From: an uncultured Eubacteriales bacterium
GTDB taxonomy: Bacteria; Bacillota; Clostridia; Oscillospirales; CAG-382
DNA: 46,871 bases
Reading direction: 5' to 3'
NCBI GenBank assembly: GCA_934446675.1
Contig: CAKSEL010000015.1
Span: 1 to 46,871 of the forward strand
Shown here: positions 25,696 to 33,726 of the stretch, in pieces
Position numbering within the stretch: the first letter of the stretch is position 1
How the letters are laid out: each line of letters begins with the position of its first letter
The notes under the pieces: generated by a model
The model's database searches: none
What the model saw: the letters and a program-made list of their open reading frames with translations, nothing else
What the model was told of the DNA's origin: nothing
Made by a program: the position numbers and the translations under genes

Positions 25696-26271
25696 TCGGA
25701 AATTCGCAAAAAACGTTGGACACTGTCTGCGCGCTTATAGTAATGATGTTATGGGGCTCGCTTTTCCCGGTCATCAAGAAAGCGTATGCGGTTATGTGCA
25801 TTGACACAGGAAGTATTTCCGATATACTTATGTTTGCGTCATTAAGATTTGTTACTTGCGGCGTCCGTCTGCACAGTCATTTCAATGACAATAAGCGCAA
25901 AGACTTCAAAGAACAATTCGCCTTTATGGATAACCGGCATTTCTCAGCTTTCGGGAGGTATTATTCTGTTAATTGCCGCTGCGGTGACAGGTGCAAAAAT
26001 CCCGTCCTTCAATCTTCGCAGCGTGCTGATATTCGCGTACATCTGCACTGCGTCCGTAACCGTATACACTCTGTTTTACCGTATTCAGCGCACTGCTGCA
26101 CTATCCGGGCTTTTTATAATCAAGTTTGCCGAACCGCTTTTTGCGTGTGTTTTCAGCGCCGTTTTACTCGGAGAAAACATATTTAAGTTACAGTATCTTA
26201 TTTCGTTTATGCTGATTTCGTGCGGAATTATTCTCGGCAGCTCGGAAAAATTCAAACACACAAGCAGCTGA
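25683..26271 (+). pseudogene. EamA/DMT-family transporter remnant with internal deletion
   Basis: The first ~60 residues (LIVMMLWGSLFPVIKKAYAV, ASLRFVTCG) match the N-terminal helix pair of EamA drug/metabolite transporters. At about 25855-25865 the frame changes, and the next 140 residues (GISQLSGGIILLIAAAVTG, FAEPLFACVFSAVLLGE) match the second half. Roughly the middle four helices are missing, so an out-of-frame internal deletion has fused the ends. It overlaps the end of the ADH-like gene and closes the cluster; it probably once imported or exported the substrate. Confidence 0.8.
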
Positions 26272-26337
26272 ATTTGTGCATACTCTGCAACAGCCTTTTT
26301 TCATGAAAAACAAATACATATTTTCTGCAAATAAACA

Positions 26338-26384
26338 GCAGACACCGCAAACCTCAAATTCAAGGTTCATACTGCGATGTCTGC
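26338..26384. terminator. Long hairpin between convergent genes
   Basis: GCAGACA-CGCA pairs with TGCG-TGTCTGC around an inner AACCT/AGGTT stem. T-tracts are poor on both strands. It lies between the EamA remnant and the convergent SLH-transglutaminase gene and may serve both. Confidence 0.5.
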
Positions 26385-26412
26385 TTAAATTATGCCTGTT
26401 TAGTTAATACGC

Positions 26413-28797
26413 TCAGCCAACTTGGTACTCTGTCGAACAGAGAACGTTCATTTCGCTGTCATAAAGCGTTGCGGTAACGGTTCCGGTCGGTGTAAAGCTC
26501 TTGGGATATACCACTACGCTCTCGCCCGGCTGTGTCGTCGTTACTTTGATTTTCGCCGAGCTTACAGTCTCGCCGTTTTCAAGAGCTTCAAAGCCTAACG
26601 TATAAACGCCGCCTTCGGTTACGGTAATATAAATATTGTTTTTTCTATATTCAATACCGTACTTATACTCCGGTTTCTTTAACGGCAGTCTTATAGTTAC
26701 ATCGCCGTATACCGAAGAATACACCTTTATGCCGCTGACTGTTACTGTGGAAGATATATTCCGCGTCAGTTTCCACACGGACGTATCTTCAAGCTCCGGA
26801 AGTTCAACCTCCTCTTTAACATCGGGTGCTCCGTCAAGCTCACGCTCGGCTTTGCCGCCTTCGGTCAGCGTCGGTTCCTTTGTTATGCTCCACTTTCCCC
26901 ACCAATGTGCATACAGCGTCGCGCCGTCATCTTTTATATCTTCAAGGGATTCAATCTTTGTTCCGCCGTATTTCTCCGTATACCAGCCATCGAAAGTATA
27001 GCCGTTTCTGACGGGATCCTCAATTTTAACATCGTCCTTAGTCCAGTATTCATTGAGATATACGCAGTTTGTTTTTTTGCCTCCGGCGTAGTTCTGATCA
27101 AAAGTGACCGCACGGGCTTCGGAGCTTTCGGAAATCGGGACAGTTGCAACGGCTTTCGGCTCTATCGGCATACCGTTTTTATAATATTCCCTTATAACCT
27201 GAATATCATTTCCCTTCTGTCTGAGCGTACAGAATACTACGTTCTTGATGTCTTTGACGGTATATCTGTAATACTCTCCGGTTTCGGTTGAATAGAGATA
27301 CAGCGGATAAACGCTTGTAAGGCTTTCGGGTTTAAAGAAACAAATATACTTTCCGTCCTCGGTCATTAAGGAGTTTGCCGCACTGAAATCGTTTTTGCCA
27401 GCCTGCGTTTTAAGTTTTTCGGTAAAATCGGTGGTGGTTTTTACCTTATCCACGTCGATATAGTAAAACTCATCATCATTTCCGGTAGGATAGAACGGTA
27501 TATAATACCATCTGAGCAAGTCATAACTCTCATACTTTGTATCGGTGCAGTGAACTGTATAATCGGAATGTCCGCGCAGTTTTTCGTCGCTTACCAGGAA
27601 AAACAAACGTGAAACCTTGCCGTAAGAATCCGGTGTCGGGTCATCGGCGGTAACATCGACATGATATTTCTTGCCGTCAATAGTAACAACGCTCCATGCA
27701 TGAGACTGCGCCGTGCTTTCGCCGGTACCCTTGTACATACCGGTAATGAATTCAGCTTTTATTCCGACGCGGCCGAGAAGGTCATTATATGCGCGCGCAT
27801 ATCCAGAACAAACCCCCTTACCCTCAACAACGGGGCCGTACTCGCAGTAATCGTACTTTCCGTTCATCGGAACATTATACATACAGTTATTTACCAGCCA
27901 GTCATGAATCAAAAGCGCCTTTTTAAAATCGCTCATATTCTTGCCGAGATCATCGCCGAGTGCCTCGCGCAGCGCTTTCTTTGCGGCAACGTCATAAACG
28001 GCTTCATCAAATTTGGGTTTTATCTTGATAACTTCATATTTATCATCGGATTTTGCGGAATCATCATTCTTTTCGTTTTTATCGTTTCCGGTGTTTGTAT
28101 CTGACTTTGAAGTATCATCGGTTTTTGATGTATCATTTTTCGATGTATCGTCGTTTTTTTCGGGCTTTTCCGTTTTCGACGTATCATCGGTTTTATCCGG
28201 CTGCTTTACATCGGAATCATCTGTATCCTCTGCCGGAGTCTGACTGTCCTTTGAATTATCCGCGCCGGTACTGCTTTCCGAAACAGACATTGCGCGCTTT
28301 AAGAATGTAACTATCTGTCCTCTCGTACAGGTAAGGTCGGGCGAAAAAGTCGTGGCGGAAGTTCCGCTTGTAACGCCGTTTTTAACTGCCCATGCGACAG
28401 CCTGCGCATACTCGGCGTTTGCATCAACGTCTGTGAAAACGCCTGTGACGGCAGTTTCGGGGCTGCCAGCGTTTTTCCATAGATAGACAACGGTAGCCGC
28501 TCTTGTACAGGGCGTATCCGGCTCGAAGTTTCTTCCCGAAACCATTTCGTGATCCTTTGCCCACATTGCAGGTTCATAGAAATACTCATCGGCTTTTACG
28601 TCGTCGAAAATGATAAAGCCGAATCTTTTGGGGCTTCCTACGGCTCTCCACAGAAATGTGAGTATCTGGGCGCGCGTACAGGTATTATCTGGTGAAAAGG
28701 TTGTGGCAGACGTTCCTGCGGTGATGCTTTTCTCAACCGCCCACTTAACAGCGTCCGCATAATAAGCGCTATCCTTAACGTCGGAAAAAGAAATCAT
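26413..28797 (-). CDS. SLH-transglutaminase surface protein, 5'-truncated
   Basis: About 794 residues are readable. Residues 1-165 hold three SLH modules (each ending near GTSATTFSPD or FEPDTPCTRA). A long Asp/Ser/Thr/Lys linker (about 170-250) follows. A transglutaminase-like fold comes next, with Cys in GKGVCSGYARA, His in SHAWSVVTIDG and Asp in YHVDVTADD. Then comes an InlB-type repeat (GYTFDGWYTEKYGG) and a beta-rich tail. The protein has no signal peptide, and the ATG at 28797 has no ribosome site. The frame continues upstream without a start through a Thr-Asn linker to a TAA at about 28923. The real N-terminus appears lost at the junction with the FAD gene. Confidence 0.78.
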   Translation of the reverse strand: MISFSDVKDSAYYADAVKWAVEKSITAGTSATTFSPDNTCTRAQILTFLWRAVGSPKRFGFIIFDDVKADEYFYEPAMWAKDHEMVSGRNFEPDTPCTRAATVVYLWKNAGSPETAVTGVFTDVDANAEYAQAVAWAVKNGVTSGTSATTFSPDLTCTRGQIVTFLKRAMSVSESSTGADNSKDSQTPAEDTDDSDVKQPDKTDDTSKTEKPEKNDDTSKNDTSKTDDTSKSDTNTGNDKNEKNDDSAKSDDKYEVIKIKPKFDEAVYDVAAKKALREALGDDLGKNMSDFKKALLIHDWLVNNCMYNVPMNGKYDYCEYGPVVEGKGVCSGYARAYNDLLGRVGIKAEFITGMYKGTGESTAQSHAWSVVTIDGKKYHVDVTADDPTPDSYGKVSRLFFLVSDEKLRGHSDYTVHCTDTKYESYDLLRWYYIPFYPTGNDDEFYYIDVDKVKTTTDFTEKLKTQAGKNDFSAANSLMTEDGKYICFFKPESLTSVYPLYLYSTETGEYYRYTVKDIKNVVFCTLRQKGNDIQVIREYYKNGMPIEPKAVATVPISESSEARAVTFDQNYAGGKKTNCVYLNEYWTKDDVKIEDPVRNGYTFDGWYTEKYGGTKIESLEDIKDDGATLYAHWWGKWSITKEPTLTEGGKAERELDGAPDVKEEVELPELEDTSVWKLTRNISSTVTVSGIKVYSSVYGDVTIRLPLKKPEYKYGIEYRKNNIYITVTEGGVYTLGFEALENGETVSSAKIKVTTTQPGESVVVYPKSFTPTGTVTATLYDSEMNVLCSTEYQVG

Positions 28798-28830
28798 TTT
28801 AGTCTGATTATTCTTTGCGGTGTCTGTCTT

Positions 28831-28860
28831 GGTATTGGTATTGGTATTGGTATTGGTGTT
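28831..28860. repeat. Hexanucleotide microsatellite (GGTATT)4-GGTGTT
   Basis: Four perfect GGTATT units plus one variant. On the minus strand they read as Thr-Asn repeats in the broken N-terminal linker of the SLH-transglutaminase frame. The tract lies within 95 bp of the rearrangement junction. Confidence 0.9.
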
Positions 28861-28925
28861 TGTCTTTGTGCCTGTACCTGAATTTGCATTGTTTTTGGTA
28901 CTGCCGGTACGAGCAGTGCCACATT

Positions 28926-29669
28926 ATGTGCGAATTTATCAAGAAATTCGTACCCGGATTTGAAGACGCATATCTTGTAAGCACAGGCGCTTTGCTCGGT
29001 GTGCGCGAAAGCCGCCGCATAGTCGGCGAATACGTACTTACATCTTATGATGTTGCAAGCCTTAAAAAGTTTGACGATGTAATCTGCATCAGCTCGCACG
29101 GCTACGACATACACAACTACGAAGCACCCGGCAATATAAAATGTGTTCCCATGCAGATAAACGGCGAAACAAAGTATGTTATCTGCAACACGCACGGTTA
29201 CGGCTCATCCACTCCTCCGCCTGACGGAAAATTATCCAACTACCGCGGAGAAGACGCCAACACTGCCGAATTTGAGCCTAACAGCTACTACGACATTCCC
29301 TGGCGTTCATTAATACCCGAAAAAGTTGACAATCTCCTCGCTGCCGGAAGAAACATCTCGACAGATGTTGAGGCACAGTCCGCAATACGTCTGATAATGG
29401 CTTGCTTTACAATGGGTGAGGCTGCGGGAACGGCAACGGCGATTTCGCTTGTAAAGAACATTCCCGTCCGCAAGGTTGACAGAATTGCACTCCAGACAGA
29501 GCTTATTCAGAACGGCGTAAATCTCGGTCAGAAATTCAGAACAATATCTGGCATTGAAACGGAAAATTCCGCTGCGCACGCTGACGAATACATCAATCCC
29601 GAAGCGGAAACCAAGGAAAAGATCGAAAGCACACACGGTAAACGCAAGCTTGACAATCTTTATTTCTAA
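28926..29669 (+). pseudogene. C-terminal fragment of a FAD-dependent oxidoreductase
   Basis: About 247 residues match the C-terminal half of the FAD_oxidored family: FVPGFEDAYLVSTGALLGVRES, RRIVGEYVLT, YDIPWRSLIPEKVDNLLAAG, and the FAD-binding end FTMGEAAGTATAISL. The N-terminal Rossmann FAD site (GxGxxG) and about half of the protein are missing. The frame upstream of 28926 is only the microsatellite read on the wrong strand. There is no ribosome site. The fragment begins exactly where the divergent SLH gene also loses its 5' end. Confidence 0.85.
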
Positions 29670-29765
29670 AATAAAAATCGGACGCGCTTTATATCCGTCA
29701 CACCAAAACCGCTTTGGAGCAAATTTGCAAAAACAAAGCCGTATTTCAAAACGGTAATATAATTC

Positions 29766-29805
29766 AAGGACTGAATGCTTTAACCGGCACTTCAGTCCTT
29801 ATCTG
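29766..29805 (+). terminator. Hairpin after the FAD-oxidoreductase fragment
   Basis: AAGGACTGAA and TTCAGTCCTT form a perfect 10-bp stem with a 15-nt loop. The T-tract is weak (ATCTGTT). It marks the left edge of the accessory island. The rest of 29670-29848 shows nothing recognisable. Confidence 0.6.
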
Positions 29806-29848
29806 TTATACGGCGGTGGCTTTGCGGTTATCCTTAACACCATACTAT

Positions 29849-30280
29849 TTATAAATTGTCAACATCATTCAGTACAATACAGTTACCGACACCCGGTTCT
29901 TTTAAGAACTTCAACGACCTGCGGAAATTATCAAGTAAACCTATCTCGGTCTCAACATAAAAACAACAGTTATGCCTACTTAAATCGCCGCCATCGTCAA
30001 GCTCCATGTAAACCTCGATCAAAATATGTCCATAGTCATCTTTTTTACATATACTCAATGAAATATACGGTGTGAAATCGTTTCCTTTTGTACCGTTTTC
30101 CCAAAAAACGTGATCTTTGTTGAGCGACAGGAAAATTTCAAGCTTTTCCGACAATTCATCTATTGATTCATTCATTGTATAAGTATTAACACTTGAACAT
30201 ATAATCTGAGTTTCAGCCTTGATTTCCAATTCAAAGAAATCCTGATCTTCCCATATACGTTTAAAATATAATTTGTCCAT
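29849..30280 (-). CDS. Small acidic protein, possibly WapI-like immunity fold
   Basis: This soluble protein of about 143 residues starts at the ATG for MDKLYFKRIWED, with GAAGG 6 nt upstream; a GTG four codons earlier is less likely. The pattern DFFELEIKAET near the start, a GHILIEVYMEL strand in the middle and CCFYVETEIGLLDNFRRSL near the end resembles small beta-sandwich proteins of the WapI immunity type. I hold this only weakly. There is no toxin gene next to it on the same strand. It stands alone, 277 bp past the end of the STAND gene, which is transcribed towards it. Confidence 0.6.
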   Translation of the reverse strand: MDKLYFKRIWEDQDFFELEIKAETQIICSSVNTYTMNESIDELSEKLEIFLSLNKDHVFWENGTKGNDFTPYISLSICKKDDYGHILIEVYMELDDGGDLSRHNCCFYVETEIGLLDNFRRSLKFLKEPGVGNCIVLNDVDNL

Positions 30281-30513
30281 ACATACCTTCACCTTATAGT
30301 TTTGAAAAATAGAACAGCAGGCTGCATTTTAATAAACACACTCAAAAACAAAAGAATGTATGGAATTATTGAATGTAATATTGTTTCCGAAATCAAAATC
30401 CAATAATTCAGCCACTGTTCCGTTTATATTTAGTTTTCCGTAAAAATGATAAAAAGTAAGCAAAGAAATGCCCCTACCTATCCCATAGGACGGAACATAT
30501 CTTTTACCTGCTC

Positions 30514-30552
30514 AACTGCTTACCGTTTTTACAGTGCTATTTTATACTAAAA
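30514..30552. repeat. 39-bp island repeat, copy 1
   Basis: AACTGCTTACC-TTTTTACAGTGCTATTTTA-CTAAAA recurs at 38032-38070 with about four differences. Read on the plus strand it contains TTACCG and TATACT with a 17-bp spacer, a possible promoter pointing into the 3' end of the STAND gene. The rest of 30281-30556 holds nothing I recognise. Confidence 0.75.
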
Positions 30553-30556
30553 ATTG

Positions 30557-32950
30557 CTATTCCCGAATCGTTTTTTGCATGGTTTGTATTTTTTTCAGAA
30601 TATAAGAGTTCGGAATGCACAATTGTTTTGCGATTTTCGACGCATCGTTCAATATCATCTTTTCTTTTTCGATATTCTCGACTTTTGAGCAGCAATCCGC
30701 AGCATAGATATACAACTCGATCATGGACGTGGACATACGGGAATAATTGTTGTTTCTCTGCTTTACCGCCTTTTCAAACTGTTCAAGTGCCTTTTTATAG
30801 GATTTTTGCAAATAAAAGTATTTACACCGATACATATAAACGTAGGAGGTGTCAATATCAACCGAACCGCCGAGTTCTTTTATGGAATCGAAAGTTTCGC
30901 TGAGAATTTGGATGTTTTCCAAAAGCTTTTGACTGTCTTCGCATTCAAAATACAATTTGCAAAGTCCCAAAAGCGGCGTGACTCTTTTATAGAGAATCTC
31001 TGCCCGTGAAAGTGCGGGAGATTCATGCATTTCAAAAACGGCATCATATCCTTTTCTGAAACAAGTCTCGGCTTGAATAAAGTCATTTTCACTTCGGTTG
31101 TTTTTGTTGTACTCCAAATAAAGATGCCCGAGCTGATCATAACACCTTTCAAGCAAATCCAAATGCAGTGCGGACAAACTGTCGTCCGAAAGAAGTATGC
31201 GCAAAGCAATGTCTTTCAGATAGAAAAATGCATTATCATATTCATTCATCGCACGATAAACCTGCCCGAGCTGAATGGCAATCATACACGCTTGCGTCGA
31301 TGTTTGTCCATATTCTTTTGCGGCAAAGTCATACAGAGTTTGTCTTTGAGTCAATGCATACCGGATATCGCCCGTTGATAATGTTGTCTTTTCAATTTCG
31401 TAAAACAGCGAAAAAGTTTCACGCGAAAGAGGCAAAACGTTTCTGATTTTCATTCCGCATTCCGCATAGATCCCCCTTTTTTCAATCGGATAATTGAAAA
31501 AGGTCAAATCGTCCATACTCTCAGCAAAACTGTCGAAGAATTTTTTACAGCCGGCGTATGTAGGCTTCAACTCAGACAGAACAACTTCGCGTATAATCGG
31601 ATGAAGTATGAGAAGTCCGCTTTCGGAATCGTATTTTAACAGTCGTTTTTTTATGAGTTTTGTTCGGGCGGTGAAAAACAGATCTCCGACCCATTCCTTA
31701 AAAATATCCTCTTCGATACCGGCATCCGGGGTGAAAGTCAAAAGGCGCAAAAACTGTTTTTCGTCCGTCGAAAGATATTCCAAGCGAAAAAGCTCTCGGA
31801 TAAAATCCCGCACTGTTTTACTTTTATCATCATGCGTAACCGTGCAATCCGACAAGGAACCGACTCCCGCACTTTTTAAGATTTCAATCGTCTGTCTCAG
31901 CGTATAGGAGTTTTCCGCCATATAAAGCGATACCAATTCCAGCGTAAGCGTATGGCGGCAGGTAATGCGAAACAGCTCCTCGAAATTCGGGTCGCTTCTT
32001 TTTATATCTACATACGGACGCGAATATCCTATGACGAGATCTTTAAGCTGTTCGTCATCACAAATCTCTTTTACCTGAATTTGCTTATACTTTTTTTCGC
32101 GATCATACCGAGAAGTAATCAAAACCCGATAATCTCCGGAAAGAAGAACAGGCAATAACCCATCAATGCAATCTGTGTCATAATTGTCCAGAATGATAAG
32201 CGTTCGTCCGTCGCTTGTCTTTTTTATTTTCTCGATTTTTCGGCAGGCATAATCAAAGTCCGTTTCTTTCGGGTCTTCAAAACGGCAAATTCCGTCGACC
32301 CGAAAAACCGCATCATTTGACAAAAGCGCCGCAAGTCCCTTTTCCTGCTCGTAACGTGCAAACACAACTATGTCATATGCCTGTTTAAATGCCTTTGCAT
32401 ACTGTTTGGCAAGCTCGCTTTTCCCTATTCCGCCCATACCGACCAAGAAGACGACCGAACTTTCTCCGAAAGTGCGATGTATTTCCCATATAAGCTTTTC
32501 CCGACCGTAAAAGCATTCTGAACATTGAGCCGGATGTGAATGAAGTGCCGAGGGCAGTTTTTGCAGCGGCAGATAAATGCGTTCATCCGAAAAGAATTCC
32601 AGCAAAAACAAGCGTATATTTTCCATGGCTTTCCGACGATCCTTCACAACATATCCGTTGTCCTCAAGATAGTTAAGAAAGTACTCAATCAAGCCTTCTG
32701 ACGAGCCGAAAGCGCGCAAGAGTTTCTCGTTCGGCGAGGTAAACAGCTTTGCCAGTCTATCGGTCATATCCAAGCGCTCTTTCGGCGGAATTTCACCGCG
32801 ATACACCCAGACCTTCAGCAGCTCGGGAAAGTCTTTATATGCTTCTTCTTCGTCCTCAAGATATGCCGCCGCCAATTCCGGCTGCGTCATGCCTATATTA
32901 CGGGTAAATTTTACAAACAAATTCAAAGCGGTAAAGCCATTCTTTTTCAT
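30557..32950 (-). CDS. NB-ARC/TPR STAND NTPase (bacterial NLR- or regulator-like)
   Basis: This protein of about 797 residues starts at the ATG of MKKNGFTALN with GGGAGTGA upstream; an in-frame extension of 51 codons runs through the promoter repeats and is rejected. The first ~70 residues (GMTQPELAAAYLED, then WVYRGEIPP) weakly resemble a helix-turn-helix fold. The STAND ATPase follows, with P-loop VGMGGIGKSELA at 170-181, Walker B TLIILDNYD, RVLITSR and a winged-helix region. From about 480 to the end it is helical TPR-like (RQTLYDFAAKEYGQTSTQA, FYLKDIALRILLSDD, ALEQFEKAVKQRNN). Such proteins oligomerise when the TPR part senses a ligand, and act as transcription activators (MalT/GutR type) or as immune sensors. 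No nuclease, TIR or membrane effector domain is visible, which favours regulation. Confidence 0.85.
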   Translation of the reverse strand: MKKNGFTALNLFVKFTRNIGMTQPELAAAYLEDEEEAYKDFPELLKVWVYRGEIPPKERLDMTDRLAKLFTSPNEKLLRAFGSSEGLIEYFLNYLEDNGYVVKDRRKAMENIRLFLLEFFSDERIYLPLQKLPSALHSHPAQCSECFYGREKLIWEIHRTFGESSVVFLVGMGGIGKSELAKQYAKAFKQAYDIVVFARYEQEKGLAALLSNDAVFRVDGICRFEDPKETDFDYACRKIEKIKKTSDGRTLIILDNYDTDCIDGLLPVLLSGDYRVLITSRYDREKKYKQIQVKEICDDEQLKDLVIGYSRPYVDIKRSDPNFEELFRITCRHTLTLELVSLYMAENSYTLRQTIEILKSAGVGSLSDCTVTHDDKSKTVRDFIRELFRLEYLSTDEKQFLRLLTFTPDAGIEEDIFKEWVGDLFFTARTKLIKKRLLKYDSESGLLILHPIIREVVLSELKPTYAGCKKFFDSFAESMDDLTFFNYPIEKRGIYAECGMKIRNVLPLSRETFSLFYEIEKTTLSTGDIRYALTQRQTLYDFAAKEYGQTSTQACMIAIQLGQVYRAMNEYDNAFFYLKDIALRILLSDDSLSALHLDLLERCYDQLGHLYLEYNKNNRSENDFIQAETCFRKGYDAVFEMHESPALSRAEILYKRVTPLLGLCKLYFECEDSQKLLENIQILSETFDSIKELGGSVDIDTSYVYMYRCKYFYLQKSYKKALEQFEKAVKQRNNNYSRMSTSMIELYIYAADCCSKVENIEKEKMILNDASKIAKQLCIPNSYILKKIQTMQKTIRE

Positions 32951-32970
32951 TAGCGTCACTCCCGGCAGTC

Positions 32971-33350
32971 TTTGCAACTTTTTGCAATTTTTTGAATATT
33001 GTGCGATATAATGCCGATATGGTATAATTATCGCATAGAAAGCAACCGGAGCCGGTCTTAAATACCATGCGCCGAACTTTACTGCAAAAGTCAAAGAAAA
33101 CAATATTGCTTATGTTTTGACTCTGCTATGTGAAATCTTAAGTTTTCTCACGTCGTCCACTGTAAATCGGATGATGTAATGGAATTTAAACGTGTGAAAA
33201 ATCCTGCAAGTTTCCATTCCATTTCCATCTGTTTTCTGCTTTTTAGTTGTATCATCATGGTGTGATCGGAAACATGAATTTCGCACATCGAATTGTTTTT
33301 ATTATATGTGATTTTGCAAACATTTTCAAGTCAATGTATGTTAATACTTA
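32971..33350 (+). repeat. Three-copy promoter/leader block, copy A
   Basis: This ~380-bp non-coding block is repeated almost whole at 42724-43113 (inverted) and in shortened form at 36035-36260. It starts with TTTGCAA (32971), TTTGCAA (32981) and TTTG (32991), exactly 10 bp apart. The promoter comes next, then a conserved leader that includes AAATCCTGCAAGTTTCC-like and TTTCCATCTGTTTTCTGCTT blocks and a hairpin at 33260-33288. It separates the STAND gene (minus) from the zinc/TPR/AAA operon (plus) and fills the gap 32951-33387. Confidence 0.9.
32999..33028 (+). promoter_or_regulatory. Promoter in block A
   Basis: TTGTGC and TATAAT with an 18-bp spacer, directly after the phased TTTGCAA repeats. 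Predicted start about 33035, giving a ~350-nt leader before the ATG at 33388. Confidence 0.78.
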
Positions 33351-33387
33351 AAAATCCTTTGATTTTTATTAAATAAGGAGTGAAAAA

Positions 33388-33702
33388 ATGAAAAGAAAGT
33401 GCGAAGTATGCGGTAAAAACGCCGAAATATGGGTTATACCCGGTCATTTCGGAGCGTATTCATACGGTTCCTGTGACGAATGTATTCGGAAAATGGTTGA
33501 ACCGTACGATTACCTGACTTACGGCGGAGGCTTTGCAAAAGTCGCCGTTGCAAAATACCCCCGGCTAATGCCCGAAAATGTCGTAAGAATTATAAGGCGA
33601 AACCTCGATTTTCACGGCAAAACAGACGAAGAATTTCTCAGCGATTGTCAAAGAAACATCGATTTGTACGCCAATAAAACAAATCCAAATAAGAAAAATT
33701 AA
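33388..33702 (+). CDS. Small zinc-ribbon protein
   Basis: This 104-residue protein has Cys pairs CEVCGKN (residues 5-8) and CDECIRK (about 30-33), which should form one zinc ribbon; the rest is basic and ends KTNPNKKN. No family recognised. It is the first gene behind promoter block A, with AAGGAG 6 nt before the ATG, and the TPR gene follows after 24 bp. Its position as first gene, like the Cys-rich 54-residue gene behind block B, suggests that small zinc proteins are a recurrent part of these units. Role unknown. Confidence 0.8.
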   Translation: MKRKCEVCGKNAEIWVIPGHFGAYSYGSCDECIRKMVEPYDYLTYGGGFAKVAVAKYPRLMPENVVRIIRRNLDFHGKTDEEFLSDCQRNIDLYANKTNPNKKN

Positions 33703-33726
33703 ATCAAATAACAGGAGGAAATAGCT

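Noticed and set aside
28831..28860. CRISPR array
   Set aside because: The repeats are 6 bp in tandem with no spacers; no cas-like gene or spaced repeats were seen anywhere in the window.
28815..28925. N-terminal extension of the FAD fragment (MRCLSWYWYWYW...)
   Set aside because: It is the microsatellite and linker of the opposite-strand gene read in the wrong direction; family similarity begins only at about 28926.
29670..29848. Attachment site for the island
   Set aside because: No direct repeat was found linking this flank with 43.3-46.9 kb, and no tRNA is near; the only tRNA (14.1 kb) has no adjoining integrase.
32971..32994. LytTR-type direct repeats
   Set aside because: LytTR sites are longer imperfect repeats with about 12-13 bp spacing and a different consensus; here the unit is TTTGCAA at 10 bp.
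32951..33103. 51-codon upstream extension of the STAND gene
   Set aside because: It reads through the phased repeats and promoter of block A. The ATG at 32950 has a good ribosome site.
33150..33265. A 36-codon antisense frame (MMIQ-KSRKQM...) shared by blocks A and C
   Set aside because: No ribosome site, and copy B lacks the start. Differences between copies include many amino-acid changes, so the identity fits non-coding leader conservation better.
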